DNA from: Bacillota bacterium
Lineage (GTDB): Bacteria; Bacillota; DTU065
Direction of reading: 5' to 3'
NCBI GenBank assembly: GCA_018435125.1
Contig: JAHDNZ010000009.1
Coordinates: 1 to 64,000 of the forward strand
DNA: 64,000 nt
The notes under the pieces are model-generated. The model saw only the letters and a program-made list of their open reading frames with translations, searched no databases and was not told where the DNA came from. Shown here one piece after another: positions 1 through 7,488 of the stretch (positions are counted from its first letter, which is position 1; every line of letters begins with the position of its first letter). A program made the position numbers and the translations under genes.

Positions 1-38
1 AAGCTGGGAGCAAAATTAAGTCTGCTTCCAGCTTTTTT
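1..38 (+). terminator. Rho-independent terminator
   Basis: A 12-bp stem (1-12 with 23-34, one G-T wobble) is followed by a run of T. It ends transcription of a gene lying left of the window. Confidence 0.75.
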
Positions 39-111
39 GTATTTGTTATTGTATGTGGTTGACTAAGGAATATTGTTTAAGCGTGAGTTTGTGATATTGG
101 GTGTGGTATCT

Positions 112-249
112 TTAACTATGGGAAACTCCGTTTTCCCATTTGGATACCGCTTGATTGGTTACACCAAAAATTTCTGCTAGTTCTTCTTGCGTTAGACCTT
201 TTTCCTTGCGCAGATATTGCAATTGCTTATGAAGGTTGCTATTTGACAT
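112..249 (-). pseudogene. Truncated XRE-family HTH regulator
   Basis: A 45-residue reading frame starts at ATG 249 behind a strong GGAGGAAAG ribosome binding site. It encodes the N-terminal two thirds of an XRE-type helix-turn-helix, with the recognisable segment LTQEELAEIFGVTNQAVSKW and then ENGVS, after which it hits TAA. In this family the sequence normally runs on for at least 20 more residues to close the HTH fold, so this looks like a gene cut off after the recognition helix. It lies next to an acquired, G+C-richer block (508-2541), and the truncation may come from the insertion or deletion that placed that block. A functional miniprotein cannot be excluded. Confidence 0.65.
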
Positions 250-507
250 ATGATCTTTCCTCCTTTTTTTGCTTTGTGTCGTCATTTGTTAACTTCAAAA
301 AAATTATAAAACGAAATTGGAGACAAAACCATATATCGTTATTTGGATACTAGTCAACTCATTCCAACTAAAGGTTGGAAAACTATACTAGCATTCGGCC
401 TTGGCACAAACAAAACGGATGTCCCTCGGATGTCCCTCCTAAGCAAGCATCCTAACCCGATGCTTCTTTCCATACTGGGTGGGGTAGCCGTAAACTTCAC
501 ACGCCTA

Positions 508-597
508 TCATCCGGTGAGCGCGACGTCAAAGTCGTGCGTACTTTGAAGCGATGTGCAATCGCCGGAAATACCGCTGATGGTAATGCTATTAGTCAT
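508..597 (-). pseudogene. Short ORF (29 aa), probable 5' fragment of an operon gene
   Basis: Immediately after the stop of the flavin reductase gene there is a consensus GAGGAGG site and an ATG at 597. The frame (start MTNSITISGISGDC) ends after 29 codons at TGA. The position and strong ribosome binding site indicate that a fourth gene once followed in this operon and was truncated. I do not recognise the product. The stretch 250-507 beyond it shows no convincing coding signal on either strand; the open frame that runs through it on the plus strand lacks a ribosome binding site. Confidence 0.4.
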
Positions 598-608
598 TCA
601 AAACCTCC

Positions 609-1259
609 TCAATACTCGCCCATATCACGGAGTTTTTTCAAAACCGCGACATAATCATGTGATTTGCCGTTGTAGGTTTCGGGGTTTACAGGATAATGCA
701 CGTTGTAAAGATAACCGCTTGCACCGTATCGCCCCTGCACCGATTCATCCAAATGCGTTTCATCCATGCAGATATTCGTGACTTCAAGGCACATCAAAAC
801 GTGGCTATTACCTTCGGTAATCTCGCGCTCCCATAAATAGCGGCATTCAAGACTAAGAAAACACTCTTTTATGCGTGGTGCGTTTACTGTGGTTGCGGAT
901 TCTACTGTTAAGCCAGAAGCGGTGATCTCATCCGCTTCCCACTGGTTGTTGTCGATGGTATCTAAGCAACGGTCGTAAACATCGGCGGATGGAAAATTCA
1001 GCACGCAAACGCCGGTATCCTTAACGCTTTTATACATATGCCCCGCTTTGTTAACACTCGATAGAATAGCATAAAAGCCTTTTTCGCTGCCGTTAAAGCA
1101 AGCCCATGACTGCAAACAGGCATTGGGCTTGCCGTTAGCTTTGAAAGACGTAACTACAAATAGCGGCGACGGAATCGCCGACACAAAATCCATCCACGAA
1201 AAGCCGTAGGTTTGCATATTCGCCATTGACGGTGGTATGGTAGAATACTCTTTTTTCAT
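609..1259 (-). CDS. Flavin reductase family protein (flavoredoxin-like)
   Basis: The 216-residue protein has the layout of the small FMN-binding split-barrel flavin reductases: an early segment SAIPSPLFVVTSFKANGKPN, then a central NKAGHMYKSVKDTGVCVLNF region and a C-terminal barrel strand set around HVLMCLEV. Members bind FMN and pass electrons from NAD(P)H or a partner; the partner cannot be read from sequence. It is the third gene of an operon whose members overlap by ATGA (its ATG overlaps the TGA of the DUF3795 gene), so translation is probably coupled. Base composition is richer in G+C than most of the window, pointing to acquisition with its two upstream neighbours. Confidence 0.8.
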   Translation of the reverse strand: MKKEYSTIPPSMANMQTYGFSWMDFVSAIPSPLFVVTSFKANGKPNACLQSWACFNGSEKGFYAILSSVNKAGHMYKSVKDTGVCVLNFPSADVYDRCLDTIDNNQWEADEITASGLTVESATTVNAPRIKECFLSLECRYLWEREITEGNSHVLMCLEVTNICMDETHLDESVQGRYGASGYLYNVHYPVNPETYNGKSHDYVAVLKKLRDMGEY

Positions 1260-1510
1260 GATTTTGCCACCAACACTCGCAGATTATCAATGCGCTCTGT
1301 ACCTTCGCTTGAAGCCCATTCTTGTAACATTGCACACGGGAATTCTCCGCATTTTCCGCAATGGGGGTGTCCTTTGTCCGAAGCGCAAGTGTATAAATCG
1401 CACTTGCCCCAGAAGGGATTCCCTTTTTGTGCATGACAACCGGGGCAGTTTTGTTCAACTGTGAATTTACAAGCGGCGCAATCAAGACCGCAACTGGACA
1501 GGTTCATCAT
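1256..1510 (-). CDS. DUF3795 cysteine-rich protein
   Basis: An 84-residue protein with about nine cysteines in motifs typical of DUF3795: CGLDCAACKF near the N-terminus, NCPGCHAQKGNPFWGKC in the middle and HCGKCGEFPC before the C-terminus. Such spacing suggests metal (zinc or Fe-S) binding, but no activity is known. The start was set at ATG 1510 because GGAGG lies four bases upstream and because this ATG overlaps the TGA of the upstream AlkZ-like gene; a second ATG follows directly at 1507. The stop overlaps the ATG of the flavin reductase gene. The triple ATGA chain suggests that the three products are made in fixed proportion. Confidence 0.8.
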   Translation of the reverse strand: MMNLSSCGLDCAACKFTVEQNCPGCHAQKGNPFWGKCDLYTCASDKGHPHCGKCGEFPCAMLQEWASSEGTERIDNLRVLVAKS

Positions 1511-2541
1511 AATTCCTCCCCTAAATACCGTTTCGGTGGTTGACACCATGAGCAGATGGCTTGAACCGCTGCCAAAATTTCATCTTTCCTTGCGGCTGCT
1601 TCATCGGCGGGCAAATCGAGCATCACATCCTCCAACTCCGGCGTGTAGCGGAATTTGCCCACCACCGCACCTTGAAATTCACCGTCAATCAGTAGATAAT
1701 ACAGCGTATCGGGATATGCATGATGGTACTTATCTTTCAAAATATGCTCGTGTGCTTTGACCAGAAAGTCATTACGATGCATGGCATATACGGACTTCGA
1801 CGGTTCGGCAGTGCAGTTTTTAATTAATTCTGTGTCGGATTGCAGGATATACCCACCGCCTAACTCCACCAAAACACACTCGTCAACCAGTGCGGTCACC
1901 GCCACTTTAATGTCCTTGATGGGTAGCTTAAAATAGGATCTGGCCATATCTAAGTCAAACCACACCAGCCGGAAGGAAAACCGCTGCAGCAAGATTTTCA
2001 ATGCACAGCTGCGAGAATACCGGTTCAAATCCACATCTGGAAACATCTCGTCAAAACGGTACCAGCCCCGGTCATCTTGCCCTTCGTTCTGGTCTTCGTA
2101 AATTAAAAACGCCTCCTGCAAACGGTGGAGAGCGGGTGTGATCTCCTTGACTAACATCCCGGTGGATTCTTTCATCTGCTGGATGTTCATTGGCCCCTCG
2201 CGCTCAATCAGTTCAAGCAAAACGGACTGCCGCTCACTGGGCTTGTCCAGCGGTTTTACGTAAACGCAGGCAAAAAGCTCCAAATCCTCCGCTAGAATCC
2301 AACCAATATTTCCGCCCATCAACCGCACCTTAACAAGTGAACGGTTGGCTTGCCGTAGACGGTTGTACTCCATATCGTTGAAATCAACACGATAGGTCAG
2401 CGTGGGTGGGTCTCCAAAGCCATTCCAGTAGACGTTGTAGCCAGGCGACAGATCACGGTAAAGGCCTCTGTATTCGCACTCACCAGCCAAACTGGTGAGG
2501 TGCTGGCGTTTCATCCTCAGAGAAATATATGTGCTCATCAT
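1507..2541 (-). CDS. Winged-helix DNA-binding protein, AlkZ-like (YcaQ-type) family
   Basis: The 344-residue protein shows the three-part architecture of the HTH_42/AlkZ superfamily: an N-terminal region with RQANRSLVKVRLMGG and WILAEDL (about residues 64-87), a winged-helix segment around residues 105-160 (VLLELIEREGPMNIQQMKE) and a C-terminal domain with YPDTLYYLLIDGEF and a GKFRY strand. AlkZ enzymes are DNA glycosylases that remove bulky or crosslinked bases; many relatives lack the catalytic Gln-rich motif and act as regulators or have unknown roles. I do not see a clear QxQ catalytic motif, so enzymatic activity is doubtful. It is the first gene of the ATGA-linked trio with DUF3795 and flavin reductase. 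Confidence 0.65.
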   Translation of the reverse strand: MMSTYISLRMKRQHLTSLAGECEYRGLYRDLSPGYNVYWNGFGDPPTLTYRVDFNDMEYNRLRQANRSLVKVRLMGGNIGWILAEDLELFACVYVKPLDKPSERQSVLLELIEREGPMNIQQMKESTGMLVKEITPALHRLQEAFLIYEDQNEGQDDRGWYRFDEMFPDVDLNRYSRSCALKILLQRFSFRLVWFDLDMARSYFKLPIKDIKVAVTALVDECVLVELGGGYILQSDTELIKNCTAEPSKSVYAMHRNDFLVKAHEHILKDKYHHAYPDTLYYLLIDGEFQGAVVGKFRYTPELEDVMLDLPADEAAARKDEILAAVQAICSWCQPPKRYLGEEL

Positions 2542-2645
2542 CGCTCACTCCTTCTTAAATAACCAGTCTTTCACTCTCTTCTTTTTTTGGGAAAAAAAGG
2601 AATCCATCGGGCTTACCAGAAAAATCTGTTCAAGGGGTGAAGGGT

Positions 2646-3404
2646 ATGTCTATATTTTCGGCTTTTTGTCAAAACGAAATTGAACCACTGGTAGGTAATT
2701 TTGAGGATAGGGTTGGTTTGGCTTTGCTTTTTCAATCAGAAAGCTACCAATACCATGCCAAAAAGGTCTTTTCAGCTGCCTCTACGATCAAAGTTCCCTT
2801 ATTAATTACAGCTTTAAAGAAAGATCCATCTTCTCTATTTACTGCTCCTTTGCCAAAAACCGGTGGCTCCTCACTGCTGGAGTATTTTAACGGTTCACAT
2901 GCGTATTCTCTCCATGATCTACTCTTAGCCATGATCTCTATCAGTGATAACTCAGCCACAAATGCGGTGATTGATTTTTTGGGCGGAACTGCCATGATAA
3001 AACAGGAGTTTTTAGAACTAGGTCTTGTAAAGACTCAGCTCAACCGAAAAATGATGGATTTTAAGGCTAAAGAAAGAGGCTTAGACAATACCACCACTCC
3101 ACTAGAGATGGTGACCTTACTTTCTCAGCTTACACCTGATTATTTAGCAAAAGTACGTTACTATTTAAGTAAGCAACTTTTTAGTGAAGGACTAGGTTTT
3201 TTCTTAGAAGAAGATGCTGTTGAACACAAAACCGGTTCCCTCTATACGGTTTTTAATGATGTTGGCCTGATGAAATTAGACCAGCAGTTACTTATTTACG
3301 CTTACTACAGTGAAGAAGTAAATATTGGTGAAAGTATTGATCTTGCGGGTAAAATCGGACAAGCAATTAAAAGGTGGTTTGAAAATGAAAATCACTCAAG
3401 CTAG
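2646..3404 (+). CDS. Serine hydrolase, class A beta-lactamase-like
   Basis: The protein carries the active-site triad of class A beta-lactamase/DD-peptidase folds: S46-T-I-K49 (SxxK), S100-D-N102 (SDN) and K195-T-G197 (KTG), with the Omega-loop region KERGLDN. There is no signal peptide, so it is probably cytoplasmic, unlike true secreted beta-lactamases. The start at ATG 2646 is preferred over GTG 2637 because AAGGGGTGA sits eight bases upstream of the ATG. It overlaps the following dipeptide epimerase gene by 20 bases and heads an operon for murein peptide processing. An esterase/amidase acting on peptidoglycan-derived peptides is more likely than antibiotic resistance; this is inferred from context. 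Confidence 0.8.
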   Translation: MSIFSAFCQNEIEPLVGNFEDRVGLALLFQSESYQYHAKKVFSAASTIKVPLLITALKKDPSSLFTAPLPKTGGSSLLEYFNGSHAYSLHDLLLAMISISDNSATNAVIDFLGGTAMIKQEFLELGLVKTQLNRKMMDFKAKERGLDNTTTPLEMVTLLSQLTPDYLAKVRYYLSKQLFSEGLGFFLEEDAVEHKTGSLYTVFNDVGLMKLDQQLLIYAYYSEEVNIGESIDLAGKIGQAIKRWFENENHSS

Positions 3405-4476
3405 AGTCTATTCACTTAGCGTTCCCAAAAAAACCGTTTTTAAGGTAGCTTATGCTTCCAGAAATGCGGCTGAAAGCATTATTGTTTGCCTTAAAACCGC
3501 TTCAGGTTTAGAAGGTTTTGGTGAAGCAGTTCCGATTAAAGAAGTAACAGGAGAAATAAAAGCTGAGGTCTACCAAAAGTTAATGACTTTCTGTAAAAAG
3601 TTAGTAGGTACTGATTTGGCTAACTATGAAGAAATTCTTAATGAGGCAAGCTTGACCTTTTTATATATGCCCTCCGCTCTGGCCGCACTTGATACAGCCC
3701 TTTGGGATCTCAGAGGACAGCAATTAAAGAAGCCTCTTTTTGAGATCTGGGGAAACGCAAGAGAATTCTGTGTTGCTAGCCAGAGCCTAGGTATTTTGTC
3801 TCTCCCAGAAACCCTTAATGAAACAGCCAAGTATCTTAACTTAGGCCTTTCACATTTAAAATACAAAATTGGACTTAACCCCGAAGATGATGTAAAAAGG
3901 ATAAAAGCTATCAGAGCTGCTTTCCCTCAAATAACTATCTATCTGGATGCCAATCAGGGTTATAGTGTTAAAGAGGCTCTTTGGGTAATAGATAGCTTAA
4001 AAGACTGCCAAATCGAATTTATGGAACAACCGGTAAATAAAAATGATTTGCCAGGACTTTTAACGGTGGCCAATCTTTCTTCCTTTCCGATTGTAGCCGA
4101 CGAAAGTATCCAAGGTCTGGAAAGCTTACTACAGCTATTAAACATAGGTCATATTCCTATGATTAACATTAAATTAATGAAATGTGGCGGCCCAACCAAT
4201 GCGCTTAAGATGATGTCCCTAGCTAAAAAAGCCAATGCTTCAGTTATGATTGGCTGCATGATCGAAACACGCCTTGGCATAACCACAGGTCTCCATGTCG
4301 CTCAGTCACAAGATATTGTCCGTTATATTGATCTTGATGGATGCTTTGATCTTAAAGTTGATATCGTATCCTCTGGCGGTGCCATCTTAAAAGATGGTAA
4401 AGAATTTGTAACTAGAGGACCTGGTCTGGGTTTAAAATTAAATCAGGAACTTATTGTATCGCTTACCGGCAGTTAA
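3385..4476 (+). CDS. Dipeptide epimerase (L-Ala-D/L-Glu epimerase, enolase superfamily)
   Basis: A 363-residue member of the mandelate racemase/muconate cycloisomerase group. Visible signatures are LKYKIGL with the KxK general base pair, the metal ligands in LDANQGY, MEQPV and ADESI, and NIKLMKCGG with the second catalytic lysine. Family members with this layout epimerise L-Ala-D-Glu released from peptidoglycan into L-Ala-L-Glu for catabolism. The ATG at 3385 follows AAGGTGG and lies inside the end of the serine hydrolase gene; a GTG 60 bases upstream in frame has no matching site and is rejected. The adjoining NlpC/P60 gene mirrors the B. subtilis ykf arrangement, which supports the murein-recycling role. 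Confidence 0.88.
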   Translation: MKITQARVYSLSVPKKTVFKVAYASRNAAESIIVCLKTASGLEGFGEAVPIKEVTGEIKAEVYQKLMTFCKKLVGTDLANYEEILNEASLTFLYMPSALAALDTALWDLRGQQLKKPLFEIWGNAREFCVASQSLGILSLPETLNETAKYLNLGLSHLKYKIGLNPEDDVKRIKAIRAAFPQITIYLDANQGYSVKEALWVIDSLKDCQIEFMEQPVNKNDLPGLLTVANLSSFPIVADESIQGLESLLQLLNIGHIPMINIKLMKCGGPTNALKMMSLAKKANASVMIGCMIETRLGITTGLHVAQSQDIVRYIDLDGCFDLKVDIVSSGGAILKDGKEFVTRGPGLGLKLNQELIVSLTGS

Positions 4477-4494
4477 TTTTAAGGAGGTTAAAAT

Positions 4495-5286
4495 ATGCCT
4501 ATTTTTAAAGACCCTATAGTAAAGCTTCTCCAAGCGCCCAAAGTGGGTGCAGAAACTGTAACTGAGGGTAAGATGGGTGAAGAGGTCGAAATCGTAAATG
4601 ATCTGGAAACCTTCTATGAAGTTCGCACCCTTTGGGATAACTACCCGGGTTTTGTACCTAAAGAAAAGTTATTAAATTTAGACTGGCAAGTTAAAGATCC
4701 TCTTATTACGGCATCACTCTCTACTTGTGTTTATGAAGAAGCAAGAGTTCAAGCCCCTATGCTTTTTATTCTCCCTTTGGGAATTAAAGTAAAACCCTTA
4801 AGTGAAAACCTTAATGAGAGATGGATAAAGGTCGAACTACCTTCTCGAACTATTGGCTTTATACAAAAAGGTGATCTTGTCAGTGCCAGCAAACTAAGTT
4901 TTGATTCTATCCCCAAACTGAGAGCAAGCTTAATTGCCTGGGCAATTAAATTTGAAAATGCCGTCCCTTATATCTGGGGTGGTGGTTCATCGTTTGGCAC
5001 TGACTGTTCTGGTTTTGTCCAGCACCTGTATCGCTTGCATAATCTACCTTTGGAAAGAGATGCTTCGCAGCAAGGCTTGGGAAGATTCCTTAGCACTATA
5101 AAAAGAGACGAGGTTTTACCGGGTGACTTACTCTTTTTTACCAATTTTGGCCATGTAGGCATGGCTCTCTCTCATTTTGCATTTATACATGCCACAACCG
5201 AGCCCCGACCTGTTGTGCAAGTATCACAGATTGATGATCCAAATTGGCTGGAAAAAACCATTCAGTATAGTCGTTATAAATTTTAA
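4495..5286 (+). CDS. NlpC/P60 endopeptidase with SH3 domains (YkfC-like)
   Basis: The 263-residue protein has two SH3b-like repeats in the first half and a C-terminal NlpC/P60 papain-like domain. The catalytic cysteine lies in GTDCSGFVQHLY, the histidine in FGHVGMALS and the third polar residue in FIHATTE. B. subtilis YkfC and its B. cereus homologue are gamma-D-glutamyl-L-diamino acid endopeptidases that cut murein peptides inside the cell after uptake. No signal peptide is present here, matching an intracellular role. The gene starts 18 bases after the epimerase with a consensus AAGGAGG site, so the three genes form one operon closed by the terminator at 5285. Confidence 0.88.
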   Translation: MPIFKDPIVKLLQAPKVGAETVTEGKMGEEVEIVNDLETFYEVRTLWDNYPGFVPKEKLLNLDWQVKDPLITASLSTCVYEEARVQAPMLFILPLGIKVKPLSENLNERWIKVELPSRTIGFIQKGDLVSASKLSFDSIPKLRASLIAWAIKFENAVPYIWGGGSSFGTDCSGFVQHLYRLHNLPLERDASQQGLGRFLSTIKRDEVLPGDLLFFTNFGHVGMALSHFAFIHATTEPRPVVQVSQIDDPNWLEKTIQYSRYKF

Positions 5287-5315
5287 GGTTCTCGCTTTAA
5301 GCGAGAACCTTTTTT
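5285..5315. terminator. Bidirectional terminator
   Basis: A perfect 11-bp stem (5285-5295 with 5301-5311, loop of five) followed by TTTTTT on the plus strand. It serves the murein-recycling operon and, read from the other strand, the end of the DUF368 gene. Confidence 0.9.
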
Positions 5316-5316
5316 A

Positions 5317-6072
5317 TCATTTATTTTCCGTTTTACTTCTCGCGCGCAGAAAGTAAGCGGCTAAACCACCTAGGATAAACAAAAGAACACCATAAAAACT
5401 CCACTTTGGCCACAAAGCCGGCAAAGACCCTAAGATAAGGCCTACAATAAGGCCCATGGTTCTTGTCCTTTGTTTGGTAAGTAAGTAGCTTATAAAGCTA
5501 GCGAAAATGCCAAACCCCAAAATGACTCCCAGACCAAATGGCACTAGAATATGGAGATCAAACACGGTAACAGCATGGATCACCTCATCATAGATGCCAA
5601 GAATTACTAATGAAGTTGCACCACTTACCCCAGGGAGAATCATAGCTCCCGTAGATATGAAGCCTCCTAGAAAATAGAGAGGAAACTGCACGGATTTCCA
5701 TCTGATGCCTATCTCGATATTGGCCATAATATAGGAAACCAAAAGACCTAAGATTAGCCAGATAAAACTTGTTCTGTTATAAACTTGCTCTTTTTTTACT
5801 AGAATTAGAGTTGAAATGGCAATTAAACCCAGCAAAAAACTCAACACTTCGTTTGGATAGGTTGCAAACAGATAAGAGGTTAGAAAAGATGTGGAAATGA
5901 TTCCCACCGCTATGCCAGATCCAACTGGCAAAAGGTATCTCCAGTCCATTTTTTTTATGGCTTGAACAAGATCATCGTAGATGCCTAAAATAAGGGCAAT
6001 TGTCCCGCCACTTATCCCTGGTAAAGTATTAGCAACACCGATTGGCAATCCGTTTAAGAAATTGTTCCTCAT
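5317..6072 (-). CDS. DUF368 polyprenyl-phosphate transporter (PopT-like)
   Basis: A 251-residue polytopic membrane protein with the duplicated DUF368 signature: GVANTLPGISGGTIALILG near residue 12 and GAMILPGVSGATSLVILG near residue 142. The repeat of a P-G-(V/I)-S-G motif in two inverted halves is diagnostic. DUF368 proteins were shown to recycle undecaprenyl phosphate from the outer to the inner leaflet of the cytoplasmic membrane. The start has GGGAGG seven bases upstream. It is co-directional with the peptidase gene 21 bases upstream. Its job fits the envelope-recycling theme of the neighbouring plus-strand operon. Confidence 0.87.
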   Translation of the reverse strand: MRNNFLNGLPIGVANTLPGISGGTIALILGIYDDLVQAIKKMDWRYLLPVGSGIAVGIISTSFLTSYLFATYPNEVLSFLLGLIAISTLILVKKEQVYNRTSFIWLILGLLVSYIMANIEIGIRWKSVQFPLYFLGGFISTGAMILPGVSGATSLVILGIYDEVIHAVTVFDLHILVPFGLGVILGFGIFASFISYLLTKQRTRTMGLIVGLILGSLPALWPKWSFYGVLLFILGGLAAYFLRARSKTENK

Positions 6073-6093
6073 CTTTTTCCCTCCCGCATAACC

Positions 6094-7467
6094 TCACCTG
6101 GCTAACAAATAGATAGCATAAGCATAGATAAGAGTCATCTTAGCTAAGGATTCCAGACTTATTTTTTCATTAGCTTTATGAGCTAGCATAGGTTCGCCAG
6201 GAAATTCCGCCCCAAAAGCAACCGTGTTAGGAATAGCCTTGGCATAGGTTCCTCCTCCAATGGCCAGAAGTTTAGGTTCTTCTCCCGTAACTTCCCGGTA
6301 TGCCTTTTGCAGATTTTGAATTAATGGGTGCTTGGCATCTACCAGTAGCGGTGCCTTAGTGGTATCTCCACCTACCGAAAGAGCTTTGACTTCCAAACCC
6401 TTTGGTAAGTGCTTTTTAATTTCTGTCAAAATTTGCTCTATGGTAACACCAAAGGGATAGCGAATATCCACACTTACCCGGCACTCTTTTTCGCTAACCC
6501 GTAAAAGTCCTGGATTCCAGGAAAGCTTGCCGGCTATCTCATGCTGATAATCTATATTAAGCGAAGCTCCATCTGCTGTCTGGCCGATCTCTGCAAAAAA
6601 TTTAATTAGCGGATGGTCTAGGCCCGAAGCAAAAAGCCCAATTAAAAGATCTACTATAGCATTGTGACCATCTTTGGGAGTAGAACCATGAGCTTCTATT
6701 CCCTTGGCCCAAACATAGTTTCCTGGTTCAATCTTTTGATTTAGGGCTTTGGTTACCTCGGTGTCGGTTATTTTCTCTAAAGGTTGACTGATTTTTAGAC
6801 CTTGAGGTATTCTGGCATAGGCCCTGTTGGGAACGACATTGATTCTTTCTCCGCCATATGCCCAAAACAGATCTGTCTGGGGAGCTGTGATCTCTAAATG
6901 TAAGATCCCTTTTTCACTTTGGATAATTGGAAATTCTCCATCCGGCGTAAAACCATAGGTTGGTTTTTCTTCGCTTTCAAAATAGGCTTTCATACATTTC
7001 CAATTGGTTTCCTCAGCGGTACCAATAATTGTACGAATGCGTTTTTTAGGTAAAAAGCCAAGGTTATACAAAGCCTTTTGAGCATAAAGACAAGCCAGTG
7101 TCGGTCCTTTATCATCTATAGCACCGCGACCCCATAGGTAACCGTCTAGAACCTTGCCGCTAAACGGATCACAAGACCACCCAGTCCCTGCGGGTACTAC
7201 ATCGATATGTCCGAGGATCCCTAGTATTTCCTCTCCTTCACCCCACTGGGCATGACCCGCTACATTTTGAATGTTTTTAAAAGTAAAACCTAGATCTTCA
7301 GCGGTTTTTCCTACTGCCTTAAGGGCTAAGTAACATCCTTCGCCCTGTGGTTTTTCTTCGGACATTGTTAAAGGATCTTCAACACTAGGTATCTTAACCA
7401 GATCACTTATGCTTTGAATTAATTCCGGCATCAGCTTTTTTACTTCGGCTTCCAGTTTGTTAAGCAT
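6094..7467 (-). CDS. pepV: Dipeptidase PepV-type, M20 metallopeptidase
   Basis: The 457-residue protein has the M20 dinuclear-zinc motifs in order: LGHIDVVPAG (first histidine ligand and catalytic Asp), GRGAIDDKGP (bridging Asp), IGTAEETNW (general base Glu and ligand Glu) and a C-terminal LAHKANE ligand. Length and the large lid domain match PepV/Xaa-His dipeptidases, cytoplasmic enzymes that split dipeptides during peptide nutrition. The start at ATG 7467 has GAGGTGG six bases upstream; an ATG 15 bases further upstream has none. The gene probably shares function with the oligopeptide transporter at 30.5-36.4 kb. It lies 21 bases after yhaN and may belong to the same transcript. Confidence 0.88.
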   Translation of the reverse strand: MLNKLEAEVKKLMPELIQSISDLVKIPSVEDPLTMSEEKPQGEGCYLALKAVGKTAEDLGFTFKNIQNVAGHAQWGEGEEILGILGHIDVVPAGTGWSCDPFSGKVLDGYLWGRGAIDDKGPTLACLYAQKALYNLGFLPKKRIRTIIGTAEETNWKCMKAYFESEEKPTYGFTPDGEFPIIQSEKGILHLEITAPQTDLFWAYGGERINVVPNRAYARIPQGLKISQPLEKITDTEVTKALNQKIEPGNYVWAKGIEAHGSTPKDGHNAIVDLLIGLFASGLDHPLIKFFAEIGQTADGASLNIDYQHEIAGKLSWNPGLLRVSEKECRVSVDIRYPFGVTIEQILTEIKKHLPKGLEVKALSVGGDTTKAPLLVDAKHPLIQNLQKAYREVTGEEPKLLAIGGGTYAKAIPNTVAFGAEFPGEPMLAHKANEKISLESLAKMTLIYAYAIYLLAR

Positions 7468-7488
7468 CTCAAACCACCTCAATGTAAA

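Noticed and set aside
343-654. 103-codon plus-strand open frame
   Set aside because: No ribosome binding site, overlaps the end of the flavin reductase gene on the other strand and the truncated minus-strand ORF; sequence not protein-like.
2646-3404. Antibiotic-resistance beta-lactamase
   Set aside because: Motifs fit the fold, but there is no signal peptide and the operon context is murein-peptide catabolism.
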